Shown piece after piece: positions 35,401-48,442 of a stretch of DNA of 64,000 nt; the stretch's first letter is position 1; each line of letters opens with the position of its first letter. The position numbers were made by a program, and so were the translations under genes. The notes beneath the pieces were generated by a model. The model was given only the letters and a program-made list of their open reading frames with translations. It was not told the origin of the DNA and did no database searches. This stretch comes from Zantedeschia hybrid cultivar (lineage: Eukaryota > Streptophyta > Magnoliopsida > Alismatales > Araceae): positions 23,475,614-23,539,613 of the forward strand of contig JARZZO010000008.1 in assembly GCA_030544215.1 (NCBI GenBank), given 5' to 3'.

Positions 35401-38400
35401 CCAATTCTATCCGATGTGTACCAATCCTTCACCTCAATTTTCACACTTCTTACAGAATTATATCATAAAAACTAAATAATAATTTTATTACCAACATATG
35501 ATCATCATATGTTCTGGAAGAAAAATGTATGATTTCAATATTTTTTCATATGCATATCATTAAATATTAAAGTCTTTTTGTGTTTACTTTTCAAGAAAAT
35601 GATCAGCCATTTTTTTACTAAATCTGTTGACCTTTTTATGCCATAGCTATGCTCTCATGAGAAATGGCGAATAGTTGATCGTTTTACCCATGACAATTGA
35701 TCGAATCTAGCACAAAACATGAATTTACTTATAAAAACTCCAAATTACAACTTCCTATTCCAATTTTATCAATGCAAACCACTTGATTACTTTTGCAAGG
35801 CCTTAAAATTATCAATTAAAATATGATGACAAATAATCATAACTAGGTTCTTCATGCACCTATCCCTTACATCGAATGCACACACATACTCCTCTATGTA
35901 TGGAATTCCTCAGTGTATTCAGTGATGTCCTCCTCACCTCCTTTTGTTGCCTCCCATATACTCAAATTAGGATCCTCTTTCCCCCCATGAGCTTCAACCT
36001 TCATGAATAAGAACGAACAAGACGAACACAAGGAAACACATAGCAAGAGCATGATCGTAAATAAAGAAAGATCTTGAGAAGAGAAACTAGCGAAATAAGG
36101 CACATTTTCAAAGAAACATGATGACCAATCCAAAGGTGCTTGAACAAGTGAATCAAAACAGTGATAGCCTTTGTGCTCAGAATTATAGCCCAGAAGAATG
36201 CACTTCACAGTCCGAGGGGAAAGCTTGTTGTGTTCATTCATAAGGGGGAAGGGGACAAAGCAAGTGCATCCAACGCATGAAGGATGTTGTAGTTAAGAGG
36301 CGCTTAAGTGGAGTACATTCCGAGACAAAAACAGAAGGAGAGATGCTAATAAGGTTGACAAAGTTGAGGATAACTTCTGCCCAAAAGGAGTGAGGAATAG
36401 AGCCGGAGATAGGGAGAGCATGCACAATTTCAAAAATGTGGCAATGATTATGCTCAGCAACACCATTTTGCTCATGAGCACGGGCGTAAGACTGCTAAAA
36501 GACAGTACCATAAGTGGATAGAAGCTCATGCATCTCAGAGGAAACATACACGTAAAGCAAATTGATTGTGAACTGTGGCACTTAAATTGAGTGTCAATCA
36601 CGGCAGAGAATGGACGATAAACATGGGAACTTCAGAACAAGAATGCATGAGATACGTCCAGGTAAATCTAGAAAAATCATCAATAAAATTGATATACTAA
36701 ATAAATCCTTTCATAGAAGGCAAAGGGGTTGGACCCCAAATGTCTAAATGAACAAGTTCAAAGGAGGCAATAGAAAAAGACTCTACAGATGAGAAAGTTA
36801 AGTGCCAAGTGTTTTGCCAACCTGCACCCCTAACAATCAGACCATGGAGAAAATGGACCTAGACCTAGGACTAAATACTGAAACAAGGACCTAAGACAGG
36901 GCATAGATAGATGCTCAAGTCTTCAATGCCACAAGTTAGCCTTAGAGAAGATGGCACCACATGAGAAAGGAGATGGCAGAGTTGCCAATGGTAGATACAG
37001 ATGCACAAGATGGTATAAACCTGCCACTCTACAGCTAGTCCCAATCCTCTGCCTTGTACACAACTCCTACGCAGAACAAGAAGCAATAAATGAAACAATA
37101 TAACTGAAATCAATAATATGTTGGCTGATAGAAACAAGGTTCACAGAAAACTAAGGCAGGTGAAGGATAGGAGAGAGAGTAAAATGGCCTGAGGGGATCG
37201 GACTGGTGTGTAATGGACCACACACTATGACGTAGAGAGTGAGGGCTGTCACAGACCGGAGGAAATACTGAGCCCGTACATAGTATTAACAATTCCAAGA
37301 TGTATTGCCTAAGTCCATAAAGGGTCCTCACCATCCTGGCAGCAGAGGCAAGGAGAAGAGGATTGAAGGGCAGATGAAAATTCTCATGAGAGAGACAACC
37401 AGCGCAACAAGGCAGAGCCTCAAGAGGAACTGCCATCTAAACTTGCTCTATTACCATGTTAGTGAGAGAACAAGAGAACAAGAGAGGTAGAGCAAGAGAA
37501 TTGAAAAGCCTTCACCCACCATCAGGGCATAATCCTAGTATATACACAAAAGATGAGGCCATTAGGGTGATACCCAAGGGCCGTTTTGTTTTGTGGATGT
37601 GGTATTCCGGATTTCTTGTTCCCGGATCTCTTATTTCAGGAACAAGAAGAATTTGCTTTGGGTAGAATAAGTAATCTAACAGAATAAGTGATTCCTACCT
37701 TGTAGGTAGAATGATTTATTCCACTTATTCTAGGAATAACACGTCCGCGTCAAGAATAAAGCGTCCGTGCTCCCAAAGCGAATAAATCGCATAACCCGTC
37801 CTGTTCGACCCTTATCCCGCAAACAAACCGGCCCCAAGGGAATATGTATACATGACACTACGTAGATATACACATATATCTCTTTAATAGGAAAAAAGGA
37901 TCCATTTAATTATATGATCAGTGCTTCGTAGGTTCACTATATAACACATCATGATAGATTCCTTTTATGTCCAATTGATGAAGGCTTCCTATTACTTGGT
38001 CTTATATTCTGGCATTACCATAGGAATTCCATGCAATCCTATCCACAGAAATGATTAGTCTAATTCATTTATGACAGCTTCTACCATCCATGTTAACAAA
38101 TCAGCCAGATTTTAGCCCTTCATCACTAGAAATTCCATGGACCTATAAGGCCCTAAAAGTTCACTGCCTCAATTTTATCTTTTTTTGCATAGTAGATCAC
38201 ATCTCACCGATCCTCCAAGAGTTCGGACACATTTTGAACTGGATAATTTAGACTGCATAAAGCTACTAAGCTTCTCCTAGGCCACTAAATTAGAGGATCG
38301 GTTTATCTGAAAGATTTATTTCGGTTTATCTGAAAGATTTATTTATCAGACTTTCTCCACTAAAACAGCAATCAGATTTAAAACATAAACTTGTTTCTCA

Positions 38401-41400
38401 ACGAACCTTCCCTCTTGTTGAATCTAAAAATAAGTGCGTAAGGTGCTATCGCAACATAAAAAGCCCACAAAAAATTATGGCACTTGTTGATTCATTGAAA
38501 TGTCACGCAAAATTCAAAAGCACCTTCGAAATGAACTACAGAAAGCATCATGAGAATAAACTGTGTTTACCAAGTTGGGAAAATTTTAAGAGTAGCAATT
38601 CCACATGTTTTTTCCTGTAAGGACGGTATGTTTGCAAAAATCCCAATAAAAACAGTTCCTCACATCAACGGCAAAGAACAAAAGAAAAGGGTTAGAAGTA
38701 ATTAATGTCATTATCAAGAGAACAATGAAAAAAGAGGCCCAAGCATGGTATCCCTAATGTTTCACGCTCACTTTTCACCATCCTCAACAAGTAAAAACTT
38801 TTCATCAGGTCAGGAATATTGTTTCCTGTTCCCAATATTATATATTTTTGTGGTCTGCAGGGATATAAATATTGCACAACATTGTTCATTTGGACGAGTC
38901 CTGCCGGAATCACAAGCCATGTCCTTCTCGTTGTCTAACTTTACCAAACTGTTCTAGTGCGTGGCTTTTTGGTCTTCTCTCATCTCTACTGGCATCACAC
39001 TGAGCACATTTACTCGTCAATTTACTTCTGGTTCAACCAAAAGAATGTCCCAAGAGCTTGTGGTAAGGTTTAGTGATTACAAAAGTTGGTCACCAAAGTT
39101 TTTTAACAGCATTAGATATAAAGTAAAGTGCAATCTCTTGGTAACTTTCCTTACTAGAATACAAGAGAATATTTTGATATTTGAGCTTGCTATTTTCGTA
39201 TTGCAAATGTAAACCCTATGAAGCCATTGAGGTTTATTTTATGATGCATAAATAGGATTTTGTGATCATGATACAAATTCTTAACTCCATCCCCGCCTTC
39301 ACCGCCCCCCCCCCCCCCCCCCCCCCCACAAAAAAAAAAAAAAAAATCGATGACTGAAGAAAAAAAAAACTTCATGAAGGTCAACAAAATACTTGAGAAC
39401 AAAAAAATTGCTTAACAAATAAACTTCACCTGTATTATTACATCAAACAGTCGCCTCCCTAAGCTCGAATATGTTTTGTCTGCAGTGTACATGATCTCAG
39501 CAAAATGGAGGCTAACCAAATAATCACCATTTAGCAAGCAGAGGCCATAGTACTTGAGGGAAATAGGAGAAAGGCGTGCATCTCTATAAATATCTGGATA
39601 GATTGTGTCCAGTATGGATGTATTTGTTACTATGTAATTGGCATATTGATTGGATATGAAGTCACCCGTGCTGCTGTATGCCCATCTTCCACTTCTATCA
39701 GCATGAAAAGTTGAAGTGCCTATCTGGGATGTGTCATCCTCATATTCATCCCCTCCAACAACTACCTTGGGTCCTCCACAGTTAATAAACAAGGAAGAAT
39801 CTGCAAGTATACTAAGAGATTAGATGTAGCATACGTACACTGAGAAACAACTTTACTATAAGCACTTGAATGACAACCGTTCAATAATAAGTTACATCAT
39901 ATGCTACCAGAGCTAATGCTATTTTTGTATATACTCACACTGCGCCTGAATTGGACATGGGAGGTCTTTTCTAAGGCATGGAGCAATTCTGAGAAGTGAA
40001 GAAAATATGTTGATGTATCAGCTTCTGCTTTCCTTTAAAAGAGGGGGACATATACCAAATGATAGCCTAAGTATTGAGAGAATCGCAATGGAGGGTAGGA
40101 TATCTTACGAGTTGTCGTTAGAATATGAAAAACTTGCAACCAAGTTCCTGCAAGAAATGTCATGGCTGAGATATAGTATGGAAATTTAAAATAAAACAAG
40201 CATGACAAAAGAGTTAATCTTACACATTTGCCTGCTGACAGTCGGATGGAGCCGGCCCTGTAAAATTGTTGTAGGAGATGTCCCTGTATATGGGTGGCAA
40301 AGATTCATGGTCAACCCAAGGGAAAATGTAATACAGGATCTCAAAGCTAAGAGACGAGTGCATAGTAAGGGATTAACTTGTTATCAGTTACCCAAGGTAA
40401 TAAAGCACAGAAGAGATTGGAATCACATGAGAAAAAATAGAGTATCCAGAACCCAGTACATACATATTAATTCTGTTGCTTTGCCTGTTCCCCAACACCC
40501 ACGGAGGTATTTCTCCAGTAAGCATGTTGCTGGTCAGATACCTAGATACATTAATAGTATCATGTCCAGAAGACGAAAAGAAGATTTAATGCACCAACAG
40601 CTGACTGGAGATGCAAAACAATATTAATTAACAAGATGGAAACGCATATCATCAACATCACATTAATTTCTTACATATATTCTAATGCTACCAGCCCTTC
40701 AAAATTGCTTGGAACCTGACCAATCAGTCTGTTGAAGCTCAGATCTCTGACAGGGAAAGAAAAAGCAAGAATGAGAAAGTAACTCTGGCTTCTAAAGTGA
40801 ACATGCAATACAGATAATGCATTGTTACTATTGAAAAGTGTGAAAACATATAATCAAATTGATATTAGAGCAAGTCAATTATCTTTGAGAAATCGCAAGG
40901 ACAAAGAGGAAGATTTCAACAACAACAAAAAATTAAAAAAAAAGCCACAAGGTAAAGTATAACTCGTATTCAAGGTTCGCCGTATCGTAGATCCGGATTG
41001 GATCGGATCCAGCCAGATATGAGTTGGATCTGATCTGGATCGGGCCGAATTCAGGCCGGTTCAAGATTGTTTTTTTTTTTTGAAAAGAAATATTCAATTT
41101 ATTGACATAAATATGTAGTTTTATAAACTCTAGTTGATATTTTTATTACGGTAAATGATTATGAGTCACATTTAAGAAGAAAACATCAATTTCATGCAAA
41201 TTATGTAAAAATGATACTCTAGCATATTAATTAAGAAGAATTTAATACAAGAAACATCAATTTGTAAAATAAAGTGGCACACCAAATCTCATAGAAGGAT
41301 TAAGTATAAATTTTCAAGCATCAACACTAAAAACTCATAAGTTTCTCAGAGATAATATTATACATGGCATATGCAGTACATGAGTGATAAAATAACTCAA

Positions 41401-44400
41401 TCATCCTCATCAAAGTCATCAGAAGAAGCAAAAGATCTCCCATCCTCTCGACCAAAGTCTATCAAGATATGAAGACTTTCTATAATTAGATTGTCTATAT
41501 TTACCATGTACTATCACAGGAAGATTTGGTATTATGTTGTTGTCCCAATCTCTGATTTACAGGACAATCAGAGCCCAATCAGATTCCTTGATTTTAGGCT
41601 GACTTGTACATCCTGTATTGTATTCATTGTACAGCCTGTATTGTATTGTACTCTGTGTCTATTAAAGAAGGCAGAGGCTACCATATTGGGGGGCGATTCT
41701 ACAACATCTCTTGGCTTCTTGATGACTCTATTTGGCATGGTATCAGAGCCTCTCCACGTCTAGACGAAGAACTCCACGTTCTCTACAGATCTTGGTTTCT
41801 GGGCATCTGTGCATTATCTTCATTGGCACAGATCCTGGTTCTTCTCTGACCTCTAGTCTTCGCTTCATCTATCTCAAGGTGCATCTAAGATTTCTGCTCT
41901 TCAACTCTTGTTGCTGCCGGGTCTCTGAGGTGCCTCTTGATTACTACTGCAGATCTTGGCTTCTTTCTACACTTGGACTCTTGTGGATTTTTTTTCTTTT
42001 CTCTTCCAATCCTACTAATTGGTTTCTGGAACTTCTTTGCTCCATGGATAGTCAGGCAAAGACAACAATAATCCCTGTCTGTTTGAATGGTAAAAATTAT
42101 TTCTTGTGGGAATTCACTTTTCGGTGCGTTATTATGGGTCAAGAGTTATGGGGATACATTGATGGCTCTGAGAACAAACCTGATGGTACGAAAGAAGCTG
42201 ATCTGAAACTGTGGAAGAAAAATAATGCCAAACTCATGAGTTGGATTGTTAGTTCTGTGGAAGCTCATATTGCCATTAACCTAAGAATGTATGACACTGC
42301 TGCAGACATGTGGAATTTCTTAAAAAACCTTTATTGTCAGGATAATTCTGCACGCAAGTAGAATCTTGGAATGGAAATAAATGAGTATACTCAAGGTACT
42401 AAGACAGTCCAAGAGTATTACTCAGGCTTTATGAACCTGTGGTTAAAATATAATTCCATTATTTATGAAAAAACTCCCCAAGCTGCTCTTGCATCTATCA
42501 GGGATTTACAAGAAGCTACTATGAGAGATCAGTTTCTCATGAAACTACGGCCTGAATTTGAAACTGTACGTGGGAATTTGATAAATAGGAAACTTGTACC
42601 TAATCTTGATGAATGCTCTAAAGAAGCATCACGTGAAGAACAAAGGATTCTGTTTTTGACTACTCAGGAACTACAGAAACAAGATTCAAATGTTTGCATT
42701 TGCAGTTCGAAGTATCACAAATCCACGAGAATCTCAAAATACTAAAATGTTATTCCTGTCAGAAATTTGGGCATATTGCCAAGGATTGCCCACAAAAGTT
42801 CTGCAGGTATTGCAAAAAAGGAGGGCATATTCTTAGTGAATGTCGTCATCGTCCTCCAAAGAAAGATGTGAAGGCGTACCATGCTGTTGGTGGTTCACCT
42901 GGGTCTTCTTCTTCTGAACCTGCCCCTACGGCCAACCAGTCTTCTTCTACAGCCTCATTTATTGTTACACCTGAATCAATTCAACAAATGGTTCAATCCG
43001 CCTTAGCTGCTATGGGTGTTTCTGGTAAGCCTCTCTCCAAATCTTGGTATATTGATTCTGGAGCATCAAATCACATGACCTTCTCCAATGCTGCCTTTCA
43101 AACTTCAGCTCCATATTCAGAATTTTCTAAAGTTGGTGTTGCCAATGGAAAAAATCTTGATATCAATGGCATTGGTACAATTAATTCACCTAATTTGCGC
43201 ATCAGTGATGTGTTTCATGTTCCTAAACTATCAACTAACTTGCTCTATGTTGGTCAGCTAGTTGATCATCATTACATAGTCTCATTTTCTTCTACCGGTT
43301 GCTTGATCCAGGACCATGAAACTGGGAAGGAAATAGGGAAGGGGCATAAGGAAGGTCGGCTGTTCAAGTTGGATCACCTCTCTTTGGATCAAGTCAAGCA
43401 ACATCCTTCAGCATTTTCTGCTCTTCATGAAACTACATCAAATAAACTTCGGACTCTTTGGCATCGACGTTTAGGGCATCTTCCACTTTAGCAAATTGTC
43501 CACCATGTTATGTTCTGGCATTCTTAGCAATAAATTTTCTCCTCCTATGGAGTTTTCTTGTTCTAGTTGTTGTTTGGGTAAAAGCAAACGTCTTCCATTT
43601 CCGGATAGTAATCATGTTTCTTCCAATGTTTTTGAACTAGTGCACTCTGATGTATGGACTGCTCCTATTGTCTCAAGTTCTGGATGTAAATACTTTGTTA
43701 CTTTTATTGACGGTTTCAGTCGTTTTACCTAGGCATACTTGCTTCGTGCCAAATCTGAAGTCTTCTCTGCTTTCCAAACCTTTGTACATATGATAGAAAA
43801 TCAGTTCAACACCAGTACCAAAGTGTTGAGATTTGATTCAAAGGCAGAATATCTATCTCATAACTTTCAAACCTTTCTTCAAGACAAAAGTATCATGCCA
43901 CAACGTTCTTGTCCTCATACTCCACAGCAAAACGGCATAACAGAGCGAAAGCATCGACATATTTTAAATGTCACTAGAACTCTTGTTCTTGATGCTTTTG
44001 TTCCATTGAATTTTTGGGATGAGAAGTTAGAACAGCAGTTTTCTTGATCAATCGACAAATTTCACTTATCCTTCAAAATGAAGGTCCTTATTCTCGACTA
44101 TACCATAAGTCTCCATATTATAGTCTCCTTCGTACATTTGGGTGTGTATGTTATGTTCATCTTCCACCTTTAGAACGCAACAAGTTTTCAGCCGAAGCAG
44201 CTCCTTGTGTTTTCCTCGGGTATGCAGTCGAACAAAAGGGCTTTCGTTGTTATGACCCCAAAGTCTAAAGAATTCGTATCTCTCGCAATGTCATCTTTTG
44301 TGAGTCAATATTTTTATCTACACCATCCACTAACTACTCCGCCAGCTTCTTCATCTATTTTTCACTTGTTTTCTAACTCATCCTCGCCCTTGTCCTTGTC

Positions 44401-47400
44401 TTATGGTCGCTTCAAGCCTGGATTGGTCTACAAGAGAAGAGTGTAGTCTGAAGAACAACCCTCTGCCCCTTCCAGCACTTCACATGAACTGGTCCTTCCT
44501 CCTTCGCCTGCTCAGAGCAACCTCCAAAGCCTCTTCTTCGCTGCTCCACCTAAGAATCACGCCCACCTGATTGCTTTGGTTGGCTTGCCACATTATCCTC
44601 ACTTACTATTCCTACTTCATATTCAAAGGCTGTAAAAGAATTCTGTTCGAAACAAGCTATGGATGAAGAGTCGAAAGCTTTGGTTGCTAACAACACATGG
44701 GACATTGTTCCTTGTCCACCCAATATTAAACCCATTGGCTGCAAATGGGTATATACAATCAAACTCAAGTCTGATGGGTCTCTAGACAGGTATAAGGCTC
44801 GCTTAGTAGCCTTAGGGAACCGACAAGAATATGGAGTTGACTATTCTGAAACATTTGCCCATGTTGTTAAGATGACCATTGTTCGAACAATGATTGCTTT
44901 GGCTGCTGCACAGATTTGGCCCATTCACCAAATGGACGTCAAGAATGCATTTCTCCATGGTGATTTACTTGAAGAAGTTTATACGAAACCACCTCAAGGG
45001 TTGTCGGTTCCTTCTTCTTTTGTATGTCAACTTCGGCGTTCTCTCTACGGCGTAAAACAAGCTCCCCAACTTGGTTTTCTAAGTTCAAAGAGACCATTTT
45101 GGCTGCTGGTTTTTCCCAAAGCAAGTATGATTCGTCCATGTTTTCGAAAAATTCTCACTATGGAATAACCATTTTACTTGTGTATGTCGATGACATCTTG
45201 ATTACGGGAAGCGACTCAAAGGGAATTCAGTATATTCAACAAGTTCAACATAAATCATTTCGGACGAAGGATCTTGGTCATCTCACCTATTTTCTTGGCC
45301 TTGAGATACATTGGACTTCTCGTGGAATATTTATTAACTAGCACAAATACTTGGAAGATTTATTATCTCTTGCTCAATTGACTGACTCACCTGCCCTGGA
45401 CACTCCAATGGAAGTCAATCTTAAGCTGCGTATTGACGAGGGCAATCTACTTTCTGATCCCACTCTCTATAGGAGACTTGTTGGCAGTCTCATTTATCTT
45501 TCATTCACACGTCCTGATATTTCTTATGCAGTCAATCTTGTTAGTCAATTTATGAGTGCTCCTCGCCATCTTCACCTTGTTGCTGTCCACCGTATTCTTC
45601 GATATCTTAAAGGGACATCGGGTCGTGGACTCTTCTTTCCTAGTGGTTCATCTATGGAATTGACTGCCTATGCTGATGCTGATTGGGGAAGTTGTCCCAA
45701 CACCCGAAAATCTACCACTTGTTGGTGTATTTATTTGGGACCTAGTCTCATTACATGGAAGTGTAAAAAACAAGACAAAGTCTCCAAATCATCTTGTGAA
45801 GCTGAGTATAGGGCTATGTCCTCTACCTGTTCTGAGATCACATGGCTCAAAGGATTACTTGCAGAGCTTGGATTCTCTCAGTCTACACCCACCCTGTTAC
45901 ATACTGATAATATAAGTGCTATCAAGATCACAGAGAATCCAGTTTTCCATGAACGGACTAAGCACATATAAATTGATTGTCATTATATTCGGGATGCCAA
46001 CGATCAACATCTTATTTCACTCTCATATTTCCCATCAAAGGATCAAGTTGCTGATTTATTTACTAAAACTTTGCCTAAGGCACGCCATCAATTTCTTACT
46101 AGCAAATTGTTGTTGGTTGACTCGCCAACATCAATTTGAGGGGGAGTGTCAAGATATGAAGACTTTCCATATTTAGACTTTCTATAATTAGACTATCTAT
46201 AATTACCATGTACTATCACAGGAAGATTTGGTATTATGTTGTTGTCCCAATCTCTAATTTATAGGGCAATCAGATTCCTTGATTTTAGGCTGTGACTTGT
46301 ACAGCCGGTATTGTATTTATTGTACAACCTGTATTGTATTGTACTCTGTGTCTATAAAAGAAGGCAGAGGCTACCATATTGGGGGGAGATTCCACAACAT
46401 CTCTTGGCTTCTTGATGACTCTCTTTGGCAATGTCTAACTCAATCTGGGTAGGAGGTGAGACATGTGGTTGTCTCTGAATACATCTAACCATATAAACAA
46501 TTGATGGTCTGTGGATAGTAATAGATGGAACATGAAACTCTAAAAAGAATACTCTCACAGCATCTACAATCTCCGCCCTAGATCCTCCAGTCAACTAGAT
46601 GACGATGGACGAGTCGACGATGTAGGTGGCTTGGTTGTCGGCTGTCTAGGTCTTGTACTAGATGATGCCTCCTCCTGCCTCAAAAATCGATGGAACTATA
46701 CACAGACATCACGAGGGACTGACGAATATGAGATGCTATCTCTGCATATCCCCGCAAGATGCTCCGAGAAATGATGGATCTTGCTAACAAGGTATCTACA
46801 GTAAAGACAATAGATCCGTCGATCTCCTGGGACTGTGTACCCGTAGTCCCATGTCGGATGACGTCGCTCACGTGGCATCTGCAAAAGAAGAATTGAAAGA
46901 ATAATTTAACAATATGATCTTCATTTGAACTATTGAACCATATTAATATAAGACAAAGACATTAATAGTTAAGAGTTTAAGATCATAATAAAAGTAAAGA
47001 ATGAAATACTAAGAATGGTCCCAATATGGATACTGTGTAGGCATGCTATAGCTATAAATCCTCGTCGGCGCATCTCTTAGTAACTAAACATGATAGTTGG
47101 ACAACACATAGTCCTGATATTGACTCCAAGTCATATAGGAGCTATATCTCTCATGATAATATGCTGAGTACTGTTGATATGCCACATCACTCGATCTGTA
47201 CATTACTGGCCGTGGTACTGTAGGAACATTAGGTACGCTTTCACCATAACTGTAACTACCATATGAATATGCATCTGAAATAGAATATCCATACGGAACC
47301 AATGTCGGTTGCTGGTATCCTGAGACCGAATGATCACCACTATAAGACGATGTACTCTCATATATTGTCTATGGCCGCCGATAAGAGTTGGATGCATCAG

Positions 47401-48405
47401 AACTATATTGTCCCACACCTGAACTTCTCTCATCTTGTGTGCTCAGCCCATCAAACTCTCTCATTATATTGTGCAACCCGTACTCATATATGATGGTGTC
47501 AGGCTCAGGATCATAATAACACTCATCATCTGAGGATGAGTCAGTGCGCATCTGATCTAGTATGTCTACCTGCTGCCTCCTCCGACGATATGGAACCTTT
47601 ATCAGAGCACGAGGTAGTGCCTCCGCATAGTCATCTGGCTCACGAGCTCCATCGTCAGTATCTTGAGTAACGTGCGTAAAGTCCTACTCTCCAGTAAAAA
47701 GGACCCTACCTCCCCCATCCCCACTAGCACGGCTAGCACTAGGACCATCCCTACTAGCATAACTGACACTAGGACTACGACCACCAACAACAACACCCTC
47801 ACCACCACCCTCACTAGATCCAATCATGTTTTACTTCTAGAGTAGACAATTTATAAATTATTTTATATTTTAAAAAATATTTAATATTCTAATAATCATA
47901 TTAATAAATTATTCTATATAGTCCATACCCTAGGATTTTGAATCAAAATTTCACCAAACATGTGAAAGTCATATATTTATACCCATCATCACATAAATAG
48001 ATCATTTATTTATTTATTTATTTTATATTTTTTAAATATTTAATCAAAATATATAAATCAACCTCAAATTTGAACAAATCTTAATATTTTCATGTCAAAA
48101 TTACAAAGAAACAATAGATCTACATATTCTTCATGTTTTAATACCCTAAAAAATATCAAACAACAAGAAAAGAAGATGAAAATAAAAAATTCTTAGGGTT
48201 CATATGCTTACCTTGTTCAAACCAGATGAAAACGGTCTTTAGAACTTGAAAACCCCTTCTCTTCCAACAAAATCACCTCCAAAGCTTGAAACCCCTTGGA
48301 TCTCCCAAAACCACCAACACAGCAGACAGTAAAAAGAGGGGGGGAAGGGCTTGGAAGGCTGCAGGTGCTTCATCTACTGCGTTTTTGTCCGAACAAAAAC
48401 ATAGC

Positions 48406-48442
<37 letters not shown>

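Larger units (their letters stand above)
41460..46430 (+). mobile_element. Ty1-copia retrotransposon, full-length but inactive
   Basis: A 4971-bp element has LTRs of 278 bp (41460-41737) and 284 bp (46147-46430). The primer site TGGTATCAGAGCC follows the 5' LTR at 41738 and a GAGGGGGAG purine tract precedes the 3' LTR. The TSD is AAGTC/ATGTC (4 of 5). The order of domains, gag, protease, integrase, RT and RNase H, places it in Ty1-copia. The LTRs differ by several substitutions and an indel of about 35 bp near the start, so the insertion is not recent. It lies in intron 11 of gene C, antisense to it, and inside a hAT transposon. Confidence 0.92.

Noticed and set aside
41732..42361. A host gene starting in the copia 5' LTR
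   Set aside because: The in-frame start upstream of the gag Met is LTR and leader sequence. The gag product begins at about 42043 and is cut by a TAG.
46352..46594. Independent small gene on the minus strand
   Set aside because: It is part of the hAT ORF that runs into the copia LTR. Its last residues are translated LTR.
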